Shown here: positions 1-8,894 of the stretch, one piece after another
Numbering within the stretch: the stretch's first letter is position 1
Layout: every line of letters begins with the position of its first letter
Source: Catenovulum adriaticum
Lineage (GTDB): Bacteria > Pseudomonadota > Gammaproteobacteria > Enterobacterales > Alteromonadaceae
NCBI RefSeq assembly: GCF_026725475.1
Contig: NZ_CP109965.1
Coordinates: forward strand, 1,860,001-1,924,000
DNA length: 64,000 nucleotides
Direction of reading: 5' to 3'
Position numbers and translations under genes: made by a program
The notes under the pieces: generated by a model
The model's input: only the letters and a program-made list of their open reading frames with translations
Database searches by the model: none
What the model was told of the DNA's origin: nothing

Positions 1-45
1 ACCGGCTTCTAAATGTTTAGCGTGAAGTACAGTTTTATTTGTCAT
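1..45 (-). CDS. gcvT: Probable aminomethyltransferase (glycine cleavage T protein), N-terminus only
   Basis: Only the first 15 codons are inside the window; the ATG is at 45-43 on the minus strand and the gene runs off the left edge. The peptide MTNKTVLHAKHLEAG matches the start I know for GcvT proteins of Alteromonas and Shewanella relatives. GcvT moves the methylene group from the lipoyl carrier of GcvH to tetrahydrofolate in glycine cleavage. The 46-318 upstream gap shows no glycine-riboswitch core that I can recognise. The assignment rests on 15 residues and needs the neighbouring sequence. Confidence 0.55.
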   Translation of the reverse strand, partial: MTNKTVLHAKHLEAG

Positions 46-318
46 ATTAGGTCAGCTTGTTGTCAAAGTTTAGCAAGAAATTTTAGCGCGGATTATACCC
101 AAGTTAGCGCCGTCTGAATAGCCAAAATAAAGCTTATTAGTGGATAATTGGCAAAAGCATTTGTTTAATCATGTTTTGCCATTTATTTAAATCAAACCGC
201 CCGCCTTATGACTTAAATATAATAACTTAAGTTTATATCTAAACGACAATATCAAGCTAAAATTGCAGTCTCAATATTATTTTTTAACGTTTAATTTCAT
301 TTCAATTTAAGCGTTAGC

Positions 319-1392
319 TCACTCATTAAATTTATTATGCTGCGGGCATTGTTGCACTAAAACGGCTTGTTGTTTGTCTTGGTATATTTGATGTTTTGTA
401 TCCATCATGTTGGCATTGCCAGGTGCCAATTTAAGTGCATGATTAATCATCTCAATTGCCTGAGGGTAACAATTTGCTTGTGCTAACGCATATGCATAAT
501 TATTTAAATAGGTGATCTCTTGAGTTGAGTATTCAAATCCTTTTTCGTACCAGCGCAGTGCTTGCTGAATAGAGTCTATACTTTGTTGTGCTAAATGTTG
601 CCCTAAATAATGATTAGCTAATAAAAAATAAGCCAGCCAATAATCAGGCCATTGCTCTGTCGCCGCCTTTAATGCGGTAACACCCGCTTGCGTTTGGCCA
701 GTATCTAATAAAGCTTGGCACGCTTTGGTATAAGTAAAAGCCGTTAGCTGATCACTGGTTTTATCCGGCGGTAACATCGCAAGCATCCAATATTCTCCGC
801 GCTGCCAAGTGCGCTCAAACGTAGAGAGCGCCAGCCGATGATTTTTGGTTACCCCTGTATGTAAAATAATTTCTTGTGTATTCATATCATAACCAATTAC
901 AACGGCATAATGCCACTGGGGCAATAATGCAATTGAATTGTTTTGTAATACGATAACGGGAATATCTTCTGCGATTAATTTTAAAAGCTGCTCTAAACTT
1001 GCCTTTTGGGTGTATGCAAGCATGCCTAACTGGCGTGTGGCAGCTTTCATTTCAATTTGCAGCGTGCCTTGTAGTTCCGGCACAAAAGTATTAGGGGCTA
1101 TTTGTGCGGGCGAATAATTACCGCCATAAAAATTAGCGACTTCTGCCAATGTGGTAGGCCCACAAAAATAATCTTGCTGCGGATAAAATGGTACTTTATC
1201 AATTTTGTGTTTAAGCACATTGGGTGGGTTATTTAACAGTTTTTGCGTATGAGGTGGGGTTTGGCAAGCTGTTAAAAACATACAAGTAGCAATAAAAAAG
1301 CCAGTGAATACACTGGCCTTTATTGAGCCAAACAAAGGTGAGCCAAAAAAAGGTGCGCGAAAAAAACAGGCGCGGCTAAACTGATTATTCAA
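319..1392 (-). CDS. PA2778-type C39-like cysteine peptidase lipoprotein with TPR repeats
   Basis: Predicted exported lipoprotein: a hydrophobic stretch around residues 28-42 ends in the lipobox LTAC (Cys43). A papain/C39-like domain follows, with catalytic Cys77 in YFCGPTTLAEV and His161 in WHYAVVIGYD. Residues of about 215-345 form TPR-like helices (repeated AxxLLxxG and YLNNYAYALA patterns). The architecture is that of the PA2778 family, and the gene lies 14 bp downstream of a PA2779-type gene, the usual partner. The substrate is unknown; processing of a small exported peptide is an inference. The first codon of the frame is TTG with no clear ribosome binding site, and the first 25 residues are odd (FFRAPFFGSPLFGS), so the true start may be further in, near the hydrophobic segment. 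Confidence 0.8.
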   Translation of the reverse strand: MNNQFSRACFFRAPFFGSPLFGSIKASVFTGFFIATCMFLTACQTPPHTQKLLNNPPNVLKHKIDKVPFYPQQDYFCGPTTLAEVANFYGGNYSPAQIAPNTFVPELQGTLQIEMKAATRQLGMLAYTQKASLEQLLKLIAEDIPVIVLQNNSIALLPQWHYAVVIGYDMNTQEIILHTGVTKNHRLALSTFERTWQRGEYWMLAMLPPDKTSDQLTAFTYTKACQALLDTGQTQAGVTALKAATEQWPDYWLAYFLLANHYLGQHLAQQSIDSIQQALRWYEKGFEYSTQEITYLNNYAYALAQANCYPQAIEMINHALKLAPGNANMMDTKHQIYQDKQQAVLVQQCPQHNKFNE

Positions 1393-1406
1393 AATAATGA
1401 CTCAAA

Positions 1407-1781
1407 TTAAAGCGGACGAATAAATGGGTACACATCAGTAATGCCCATTACATCTAATACAGCAACGACAACTAAAACCGTGATAATAGTGCCAACAATA
1501 CCACCGGCAACTGCATCTTCATTGAGCTGTTGATTAAGAGATGCTAATTCTTCATGGGTCATGTTGGCAATTCGATTTTTTGCATCAGCAACTGAAATCC
1601 CCAACTCGGTTAATTTATTTTGCACTTGTTCGGAATCAACATAAGACAATATTTGGTTTTTGTTAAACGAATATTCTTGGCTTTGAATCACCTGATTTGA
1701 TTCGTACAAACCCGCGCTCGCTTGACCGACTCCCAATATTAACAAACCACTTGCAACAGCCGCTTGGATTAATTTGCTCAT
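1407..1781 (-). CDS. PA2779-family small exported membrane protein
   Basis: A 124-residue protein with a signal peptide (roughly residues 1-23, cleaved after GQASA), a charged helical middle (residues 25-90), and a C-terminal hydrophobic helix GGIVGTIITVLVVVAVLDVMG followed by a short tail ending FIRPL. Length, order of segments and the adjacent C39-like peptidase lipoprotein fit the PA2779 family. Function is not known. I infer that the pair acts together at the inner membrane or periplasm, since both are co-transcribed with a 14 bp gap. It could be the substrate or the membrane partner of the peptidase. The ATG start is preceded by an AAAGGA-type ribosome binding site in the minus-strand leader. 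Confidence 0.8.
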   Translation of the reverse strand: MSKLIQAAVASGLLILGVGQASAGLYESNQVIQSQEYSFNKNQILSYVDSEQVQNKLTELGISVADAKNRIANMTHEELASLNQQLNEDAVAGGIVGTIITVLVVVAVLDVMGITDVYPFIRPL

Positions 1782-1881
1782 AAATTATTTATCCTTTCTA
1801 TTATTGAAACATCAAATGTTGAAACGTTAAACTAAGCAGTTAAAAGCTTAACCGCATAGATTAAAAATATCCAGCAAGCTA

Positions 1882-4800
1882 TTAATTTTTGTGAACTTTT
1901 ATACGATATAAGTTCAATAAATAATAAACCACAGGGATTATTATTAGCGTTAACAGCAAAGCGCTCAACATGCCACCTACCATAGGTGCGGCTATTCGGC
2001 TCATTATTTCAGAGCCTGTACCTTTGCCATATAAAACGGGCAATAAACCAATAATAATAGTCGCCGCGGTCATCACCACAGGGCGAATTCTTAAGGTAGC
2101 ACCTTGTATAATTGCATTTTGTAACACCCTTTTAGTAATCGCTGTGCGATTATCTGATTGGGTTAAGCTTTGGCAAGCTTGCTGTAAATAAACCAGCATT
2201 AATACACCAATTTCAACTGCGACACCCGCAAGGGCAATAAACCCCACGCCTACGGCGACTGAAAAATTAAAACCTTCCAAGTAAAGCAGCCACAACCCGC
2301 CTATTAATGCGGTAGGCAGCGTAAATAAAATAATCAGCACATCACGCATATTCTTAAAATTTAAAAATAATAAAATCACAATGAGTGCCAAAGTAATAGG
2401 CAAAACAAATTTAAGCTTTTGCTGCGCTCGTAACATATATTCGTATTGGCCTGCCCAGCTAATTGAATAGCCAGCAGGCATATCTAGTTGCTCAGCCAAT
2501 GCTTGTTTTGCGCGCGCAACATAACTACCAATATCGCCCCCCGTTACATCAATATAACTCCATCCATTAATGCGGGCATTTTCACTTTTAATGGCAGGCG
2601 GTCCTAATTCAACATAAATACGGGCGACATCTGCTAATACCAAATGAATGCCTTGCTCTGTCACTATTGGTAATTTTTTTAATGCTTGTGGCGAATCCCG
2701 ATAACTTTGAGGATAACGCAGATTAACTGAATACCTGGCTTGGCCTTCAATGGTTTCAGTGATTTTAGCGCCCCCAATAGCGGTATTAATAACTTGATGA
2801 ATATCGGCTATGTTTAAACCGTACTGCGCGGCTTTGGCTCTGTTAATATCAACTTTTATATAGCGTCCGCCACTAACTCGCTCTGAATAAACCGAGGCCG
2901 TGCCTTCAACTTTTTGTAAAATAGTTTCAATTTGACGGCCAATTTGCTCAATTTGATTTAAATCATCACCCGCTATTTTAATACCCACTGGCGTTTTAAT
3001 CCCAGTAGCTAACATATCGATTCTGGTTTTAATCGGCATAACCCAAGCATTGCTCACCCCGGGTAGTTGTATAAGCTGATTTAACTCATCTTTGAGCTTT
3101 TCGGGTGTCATGCCTGCTCGCCATTGTGATTTGGGTTTAAATTGAATAAAGGTTTCAATCATAGTGAGTGGCGCCGGATCGGTTGCTGTTTCGCCGCGCC
3201 CTACTTTACCAAATACGGTTTTAACCTCAGGCACTGTCATAATAAGTTTGTCAGTTTGCTGCAATAATTGACGAGCCTGCGCAATTGATAACCCCGGGTA
3301 AGTCGTTGGCATATACATTAAATCCCCTTCATCTAAAGGAGGCATAAATTCACTGCCAATTTTATTGACCGGATAAAAACCCAATACTGTGACTAAAAGC
3401 GCCAAAAAAAGCGTCCACTTAGGTTTATTAAGTGCTGCTTTTAAAACGGGACGATACAGGTTAATTAATAACTTATTAATAGGGTTTTTATGCTCAGCAA
3501 TAACCTTGCCGCGAATAAAATAACCCATTAATACCGGCACTAAAGTAATCGCCAGTCCGGCTGATGCGGCCATTGCATAGGTTTTAGTAAAGGCTAAGGG
3601 CTCAAACATGCGCCCTTCTTGTGCCTCTAAAATAAAAACAGGTAAAAAACTAACGGTTATTATCAGCAAGCTGAAAAATAAAGCAGGCCCTACCTCTGCT
3701 GCTGATTTAGCGACAAGCTGCCAGCGGTTTTGTGATGTTAGCGGCGTGTTCGAAATATGCTTGTGCATATTTTCAATCATTACAATCGCCCCATCTGTCA
3801 TGGCTCCAATTGCAATTGCAATCCCACCTAAAGACATAATATTAGCGTTAATACCTTGCGCGTTCATAATAATAAAAGAAACCAAAATGCCTAACGGCAA
3901 ACTCACCATAGCCACTAAAGCAGAGCGAATATGAAACAAAAATACAATACAAACTACAGCCACAATAAGCAGCTCTTCGCCTAATTTATGCCACAAGTTA
4001 TTAATGGCATTATTAATTAATTGTGATCTGTCATAAACCGTTACCAAATTAACCCCCTCAGGCAAATTCGGTTTTAAGCTATTTATTTTTTGTTTAACGG
4101 CTGTAATTGTTTGTTGTGCATTGGCCCCATATCGCATTACCACTATGCCACCCACAACTTCACCTTTGCCATTTAGCTCAGCAATGCCTCTTCGCATTGC
4201 AGGACCGGTAACCACATTACCGACATCAGCAAACGTAATGGTTGCACCCTGTTTTGTCAGGCCTAACGGAATTTGTTTAATGTCCTCAATATTTTTTAGG
4301 TAGCCGGTGGATGTAACCATATATTCCGCTTCAGCCATTTCAATAACCGAAGCACCGGTTTCTTGGTTCGCTCTTTGCAGCGCGGTCTGAACATGAGTTA
4401 ATGGAATATTGTAAGCACGCAGTTTTTGCGGATCGACTTGTACTTGATACTGTTTAACCATACCGCCAATAGGCGCAACTTCAGATACGCCTTCTACGGT
4501 TTGTAATTCATATTTTAAAAACCAGTCTTGTATACTACGAAGTTCACTTAAACTATGTTGGCCTGTTGGGTCTTCAAGCGCATATAAATATACCCAACCC
4601 ACGCCGGTTGCATCTGGACCCAGCTTTGATGAGGCCGATTTAGGTAAACTTTCAGACGCTTGACTTAAATACTCTAACACTCGGCTTCTTGCCCAGTACA
4701 TGTCGGTATCATCTTCAAAAATCACATACACGTAAGAATCACCAAAAAACGAAAAACCGCGTACCGTTTTGGCTTTAGGTACAGACAACATGGCTGATGT

Positions 4801-5007
4801 TAACGGGAACGTGACTTGATCTTGAACAACTTGTGGCGACTGCCCCGGATAACTGGTTTTAATAATCACCTGAACATCAGATAAATCAGGAATAGCATCC
4901 ACTGGCGTATTTTTAAGTGAGTAGCCTCCCAACCCGATTAAAATCAAAGTTAGCAGCAGGATTAATACTCTATTGTTAACTGACCAATAAATAATACGTT
5001 CAATCAT
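1882..5007 (-). CDS. cusA: Heavy-metal efflux RND permease, CusA type
   Basis: A 1041-residue inner-membrane proton-driven pump of the HME-RND family that exports Cu(I)/Ag(I) through a tripartite complex. It shows the canonical start MIERIIYWSVNNR, 12 hydrophobic segments, the TM4 signature IAIGAMTDGAIVMIEN with its acidic residue, and the metal-relay methionine in TRIDMLATGIKTP, matching CusA Met672. It is the last gene of a cusC-cusB-cusA order and sits one base after the adaptor stop codon, so expression is coupled. Copper/silver preference is deduced from family motifs and from the CueR-like operator upstream of the operon; Co/Zn/Cd (CzcA-type) export is less likely. Confidence 0.93.
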   Translation of the reverse strand: MIERIIYWSVNNRVLILLLTLILIGLGGYSLKNTPVDAIPDLSDVQVIIKTSYPGQSPQVVQDQVTFPLTSAMLSVPKAKTVRGFSFFGDSYVYVIFEDDTDMYWARSRVLEYLSQASESLPKSASSKLGPDATGVGWVYLYALEDPTGQHSLSELRSIQDWFLKYELQTVEGVSEVAPIGGMVKQYQVQVDPQKLRAYNIPLTHVQTALQRANQETGASVIEMAEAEYMVTSTGYLKNIEDIKQIPLGLTKQGATITFADVGNVVTGPAMRRGIAELNGKGEVVGGIVVMRYGANAQQTITAVKQKINSLKPNLPEGVNLVTVYDRSQLINNAINNLWHKLGEELLIVAVVCIVFLFHIRSALVAMVSLPLGILVSFIIMNAQGINANIMSLGGIAIAIGAMTDGAIVMIENMHKHISNTPLTSQNRWQLVAKSAAEVGPALFFSLLIITVSFLPVFILEAQEGRMFEPLAFTKTYAMAASAGLAITLVPVLMGYFIRGKVIAEHKNPINKLLINLYRPVLKAALNKPKWTLFLALLVTVLGFYPVNKIGSEFMPPLDEGDLMYMPTTYPGLSIAQARQLLQQTDKLIMTVPEVKTVFGKVGRGETATDPAPLTMIETFIQFKPKSQWRAGMTPEKLKDELNQLIQLPGVSNAWVMPIKTRIDMLATGIKTPVGIKIAGDDLNQIEQIGRQIETILQKVEGTASVYSERVSGGRYIKVDINRAKAAQYGLNIADIHQVINTAIGGAKITETIEGQARYSVNLRYPQSYRDSPQALKKLPIVTEQGIHLVLADVARIYVELGPPAIKSENARINGWSYIDVTGGDIGSYVARAKQALAEQLDMPAGYSISWAGQYEYMLRAQQKLKFVLPITLALIVILLFLNFKNMRDVLIILFTLPTALIGGLWLLYLEGFNFSVAVGVGFIALAGVAVEIGVLMLVYLQQACQSLTQSDNRTAITKRVLQNAIIQGATLRIRPVVMTAATIIIGLLPVLYGKGTGSEIMSRIAAPMVGGMLSALLLTLIIIPVVYYLLNLYRIKVHKN

Positions 5008-6453
5008 TTATTGGCCCTCCAGTAACGTAATTTGTGTTACCACCAGCTCGTCACCTACTTCAAAACTAAATTCAATAGGGTGATTAACCATTAAACGGTC
5101 AAGATTAATTCTAGGTGAGGCAATAAAATCCATTGTGGCGGCTGATCGATTCCATTTAGCGATTGGCTCCCGGCTAATATTAAGGGTTCGGGTGGCTTTA
5201 TTAATTGAGTTGATAACCCCTTTCACTTGTGCAAATGGCAATGTATTAGATTGCATACGCATAAAATCTGAGGTTTTACTCGATTCAGAATCAATCAAAA
5301 ATTGAGCTGAGCTAACCACTCTATCATTGGTTGTTAAACCATGAATAATTTCAATGTAACCTTGTGCAGCTTGCCCCATTACCACATCAACCGATTTAAA
5401 AACGCCATCGCCTAATGCTAATACCACTTTATTTTGATCGCCTGTTTGAATCACAGCTTGTGCGGGTACTACTAACGCATTTTTTATCGGCTTGGTTTCA
5501 ATCTCAATGTTGGCAAACATATTTGGCTTTAATAACAAGTTAGGGTTATTTAAGCTAAATCTAACCCGCACCGTGCGTGTTTTTTCATTAAGCACCGGAT
5601 AAACTCGCTCTAGTTGGCTATGCCAAGTACGTCCGGGATAATAATCTAAGGTTAATTTAACCGGCAAACCAGCTTCAACCAAAGCGGTATCTCGTTCAAA
5701 TATTTGAGCTTCTACCCACATTTGTTCAAGCCCACCAATGCTCATGAGTGTCATACCGGGCTTAATATAAAATCCATGCCGAATATTTAATTTTTTCAAC
5801 ACGCCCGTTCGGGGCGCATAAAAAGTTACATTTTTTTTAATTTGCTTATTTTTTTGCAAGTTGGTAATAAAATCTTCGGGCAAGTGCAATGCTTTAAGTC
5901 GTGATTTTGCAGCGCGAATCAGCTCGCTATTGTTGCGTTTTAGCGCAATTAATAGCTCTTCTTGTGCATTGACTAATTCAGGTGAATATAACTCATATAA
6001 CGGCTGACCTTTTTCAACTGAGTCGCCAACTGAGGTGACAAAAAGCTGTTCAACCCAGCCTTGAACCCGTGGATGAACATGGTGTATTTTATCTTCATCA
6101 AACTGAATATAACCGGTTGTTTTAATACTTTGGCTTAAATCACGTTGCTCAACGGCGACTGTTTTAACCGAAAGTTGGTTGATTACCTGCGGCGATATTT
6201 TAACTTCACCTTTTGCTACTGCCTGTTCACTTTTTGAATAAACGGGTACTAGATCCATCCCCATTGGCGATTTACCCGGCTTGTCACGCCGGTAAGTATC
6301 ATCCATAGGTGCAACCCAATATAACGGCGATTTATCTTGGCCTGCTGAGTTTTCTTTGTGTGTTTCTGGTTGATCAGTTAATAAAAGCGTCAGCGTTACA
6401 CCCAGTAAAGCACCTAATAGCAAGTAGATAATATTTCGTTTAGCGCTACTCAT
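5008..6453 (-). CDS. cusB: RND efflux periplasmic adaptor, CusB type with N-terminal metal-binding and C-terminal CusF-like domains
   Basis: Membrane-fusion protein of 481 residues that links the RND pump to the outer-membrane channel. One N-terminal membrane helix (residues 8-27) is followed by a heavy-metal-binding-like motif, APMDDTYRRDKPGKSPMGMD, in which the usual Cys/His are replaced. The barrel, lipoyl and alpha-hairpin domains occupy about 70-390. Residues of about 405-478 look like a CusF domain fused at the C-terminus (REPIAKWNRSAATMDF against the CusF DPIAAVNWPEMTMRF pattern). The CusF His, Trp and first Met ligands are not in register, so metal binding by this domain is doubtful. 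It overlaps the TolC gene by 8 bp and abuts cusA. Confidence 0.9.
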   Translation of the reverse strand: MSSAKRNIIYLLLGALLGVTLTLLLTDQPETHKENSAGQDKSPLYWVAPMDDTYRRDKPGKSPMGMDLVPVYSKSEQAVAKGEVKISPQVINQLSVKTVAVEQRDLSQSIKTTGYIQFDEDKIHHVHPRVQGWVEQLFVTSVGDSVEKGQPLYELYSPELVNAQEELLIALKRNNSELIRAAKSRLKALHLPEDFITNLQKNKQIKKNVTFYAPRTGVLKKLNIRHGFYIKPGMTLMSIGGLEQMWVEAQIFERDTALVEAGLPVKLTLDYYPGRTWHSQLERVYPVLNEKTRTVRVRFSLNNPNLLLKPNMFANIEIETKPIKNALVVPAQAVIQTGDQNKVVLALGDGVFKSVDVVMGQAAQGYIEIIHGLTTNDRVVSSAQFLIDSESSKTSDFMRMQSNTLPFAQVKGVINSINKATRTLNISREPIAKWNRSAATMDFIASPRINLDRLMVNHPIEFSFEVGDELVVTQITLLEGQ

Positions 6454-7774
6454 TAGCCGCTCCTAAGTGATTCTGATTTAAATAAAAATTAAGCTCAATC
6501 CAAGCTTTGACTATATCCACTTTTACCTTTAATAAAGCCCTTTGATTGTTAAGTTCAATTAAGTTCGCACTAAACACATCCGCAAAATCACCCTCTTCTT
6601 GGGCATAAGCTGACAGCGCCGTTTTTACCAAGCTTTGTGATTGCGCTAAAATATTTTCTGAACTCGAGTTTAGGTATAATGTTTTTCGTTTTAGTAAAAA
6701 TTTATACTGGGTTAACGCCGCTGAGAACTCGGCCATCATGGCTTGCAGCTTTAAACGTTTTTGAGTTTTAACTGATTCAGATTGATAAATAGCGGCTTTT
6801 ACTTTTTGCTCGGTTTGAGCTTGGTTAATAATGGGTAAATCAAAACTCACCCCTACCGAAAACAAATCACTACGAGTCTCACCAAAATCACTATTCTGAC
6901 GATAGCCATATTTTGCATTGACTTGCCACTGGGCTTTATAGGCTTGTTTTTCTAGTTCAATTTTTTTACTTGAAACTTGAAACTGGCTGTCAAACAATTG
7001 AATACTAGGATGTTGCATTAATACTTTCAGCATTTGGCTTTGCTGGGCATACATTTTTAACTGTTCAGGCGTAAGCTGAAAAGCCGCTTTAGGAAGTTCT
7101 GGTTTTATCGTTATATTTGAGCCAACCGCCCCTTCAACCAACCATTGCTGCAAACGCGATAAATAGGCTGACAAATTTTGTTTTGATTGCACTAATTGAT
7201 CATCAAGTTGCATTAAAGCTAATTGTGCATTCAATACATCTTGTTGCTTAGTATTTGTTAAACCGCTGGCATAATTGGCTTGTGATATTTCCAGTATATT
7301 ACTCAGCACTTGCTGGTTTTTTAACAATAGCGCATGCGATTCCTGCTCAAAATAAGCATTTAACCATAGCAAAGCTACGCTTCGGCTAACTTGTTTTTGT
7401 CGCTCTTTTCGCAATAACGGATGTGACTTGGCTTTAATATTATACAAATCACTTTCAATTTGATTGCGGTTACCACGCTCAAATACTTGCGAAGCACCCA
7501 AGGTTAATTGGGTCATTGATGTTTGGTTAAATTGCCAAGTTTCAGTTGGCATATTATTCAAGTTGACGGATATTTTAGGATTATCTAACTGTTTAGCTGC
7601 TGTGCTTTTAAGCTGTAAAGCACTTTGCTCAGCTTGACTTTGTTGTGACCAAATATCGCCTTTCACAGCCAAATTAACGACGTCACTTAAACTTAAAGCA
7701 TCTGCAATCGCAAATTGAGTGGCCAGACATAAACTCAGCCCAATAATAAAAACTCTCATTAATATGATTTCCAC
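6446..7774 (-). CDS. cusC: TolC-family outer-membrane channel of the Cus operon, CusC-like
   Basis: A 442-residue outer-membrane efflux protein with a signal peptide (the early segment MRVFIIGLSLCLATQFAIADA) and two long coiled-coil OEP repeats rich in Gln and Leu. There is no lipobox Cys, unlike E. coli CusC. It forms the exit duct for the CusBA pump. First gene of the operon; it overlaps cusB by 8 bp. The ORF can also start at an internal ATG five codons in (MRVFIIG), which would put the signal peptide at the very N-terminus; both starts lie downstream of the palindromic operator at 7786-7805. Confidence 0.88.
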   Translation of the reverse strand: MEIILMRVFIIGLSLCLATQFAIADALSLSDVVNLAVKGDIWSQQSQAEQSALQLKSTAAKQLDNPKISVNLNNMPTETWQFNQTSMTQLTLGASQVFERGNRNQIESDLYNIKAKSHPLLRKERQKQVSRSVALLWLNAYFEQESHALLLKNQQVLSNILEISQANYASGLTNTKQQDVLNAQLALMQLDDQLVQSKQNLSAYLSRLQQWLVEGAVGSNITIKPELPKAAFQLTPEQLKMYAQQSQMLKVLMQHPSIQLFDSQFQVSSKKIELEKQAYKAQWQVNAKYGYRQNSDFGETRSDLFSVGVSFDLPIINQAQTEQKVKAAIYQSESVKTQKRLKLQAMMAEFSAALTQYKFLLKRKTLYLNSSSENILAQSQSLVKTALSAYAQEEGDFADVFSANLIELNNQRALLKVKVDIVKAWIELNFYLNQNHLGAANE

Positions 7775-7785
7775 AATGTTATTTA

Positions 7786-7805
7786 ACCTTAACTCGGGTT
7801 AAGGT
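7786..7805 (-). promoter_or_regulatory. CueR/MerR-family-like operator upstream of the cus operon
   Basis: A 20 bp palindrome with 8 bp arms, ACCTTAAC and GTTAAGGT, and a 4 bp centre. On the minus strand it reads ACCTTAACCCGAGTTAAGGT followed by TAAAT, closely resembling the E. coli copA CueR site (ACCTTCC...GGAAGGT then TTAA). It lies about 12 bp upstream of the first cus gene. MerR-type regulators bind such palindromes inside an over-long -35/-10 spacer. No regulator gene is encoded nearby, so it would act in trans. Confidence 0.6.
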
Positions 7806-7906
7806 GGGTTCTAACTAATTGAAAAAACAAAACATTAATGCACAACTAACAACCTTAGTATGGTTGTTTTGGAGTTGGCATCGCTTTGATTAAAAGCTAA
7901 AAGAAT

Positions 7907-8335
7907 TTAAATAAGTATGGGAGGTCGGTATAACGAATGGATTAGAGTTTTAGGTTGATTTTGAACCTGAAGATCAATTTTAACAGCCGATTGGCGAGCA
8001 TTTAGTAAACTTATTGACTGCACTAAAAATAAGCTAGATGTACTGGCTTGAGTTAAACAGTGACAAGTTTGATCGCAACAATCATCCGTTGCGTTTAACT
8101 GACTGTTAGTATCGGTAGAACTGAGCTTGGCTGATGAGGTCATTTTCATATGCTCACAATCTGGCATTTCTGACTGGCTCATTTGCTCTGACATTTGGGA
8201 AGATTGCTTAGTGAACAATTGCATTTGTTGATTCATTGGCATTTCACAATGAGCATTAATAGATGCAAAACTTTGCCCGACAAAAACGAGTAAAGTTAAA
8301 ATCATTAATTTAATGTTCAATTGGAAATAATGCAA
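7907..8335 (-). CDS. Small exported Met/His/Cys-rich protein, possible copper-binding or CopL-like protein
   Basis: A 142-residue protein with a signal peptide (cleavage probably after QSFAS, near residue 25). The mature part is rich in Met and contains HCEMPMNQQMQ, MSEQMSQSEMPDCEHMKM and the cluster DDCCDQTCHC, all plausible soft-metal ligands. It lies immediately upstream of the cus efflux operon on the same strand, with the CueR-like palindrome in the 132 bp gap, so a role in copper resistance is inferred. I do not recognise a named family with certainty; the composition resembles CopL-like or DUF2946-like small proteins. Confidence 0.65.
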   Translation of the reverse strand: MHYFQLNIKLMILTLLVFVGQSFASINAHCEMPMNQQMQLFTKQSSQMSEQMSQSEMPDCEHMKMTSSAKLSSTDTNSQLNATDDCCDQTCHCLTQASTSSLFLVQSISLLNARQSAVKIDLQVQNQPKTLIHSLYRPPILI

Positions 8336-8894
8336 AAGTTAATTTCACTGTGATTATTAAAAATACTAAACAACTATAAGCGGTATAAGTTAATCTAAAA
8401 ATATCAAATTGTAAACCCAGACCATTAAACACGGACAATTCATAATGGGGTAATTAAAAGTATTGAACGTTTGCTCAATGCAAAATCAGTGATACACAAC
8501 AAACCGTTCCCCACTAAAAATTGCGGTGAAAATTAACAGTCAAAAATCGATAAATAAAGCTTTTAATTTAAAGTGTGAACCGCCACGCAAACATAATGCG
8601 CCTTAATAAACAATTCAGTGTAACCTTTACCTAATCATTTTGTAACTTTTTTCAATCTAGCATCAAAGTAAAATAAAAAACCATTAATATCAACAAGTTA
8701 AAATCAGGTGTGAATTTTGCATAAAATGAGAATAAAAATCAAAGCTGTTTATGTTAATATGCTAACTTATTTGACCTCTACTTTAGCCAAAACAAACTTA
8801 AAAGCTTTAAATTTAAAAACCAATTGAAATCCGACTTTGCATGAATGGTATCGTAAAGCAAGGATGATAATTATAGATAAGACAAGGATTTAAA
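8336..8894. other. Intergenic region without a recognisable gene
   Basis: A 559 bp A+T-rich gap between two divergently transcribed genes. It must hold both promoters. I see no convincing ORF, RNA fold or named operator here. The segment just before 8895 ends in an AAGGA ribosome binding site for the diguanylate cyclase. Confidence 0.5.

Noticed and set aside
46..318. Glycine riboswitch expected before gcvT
   Set aside because: The conserved riboswitch core could not be found on the minus strand in this gap.
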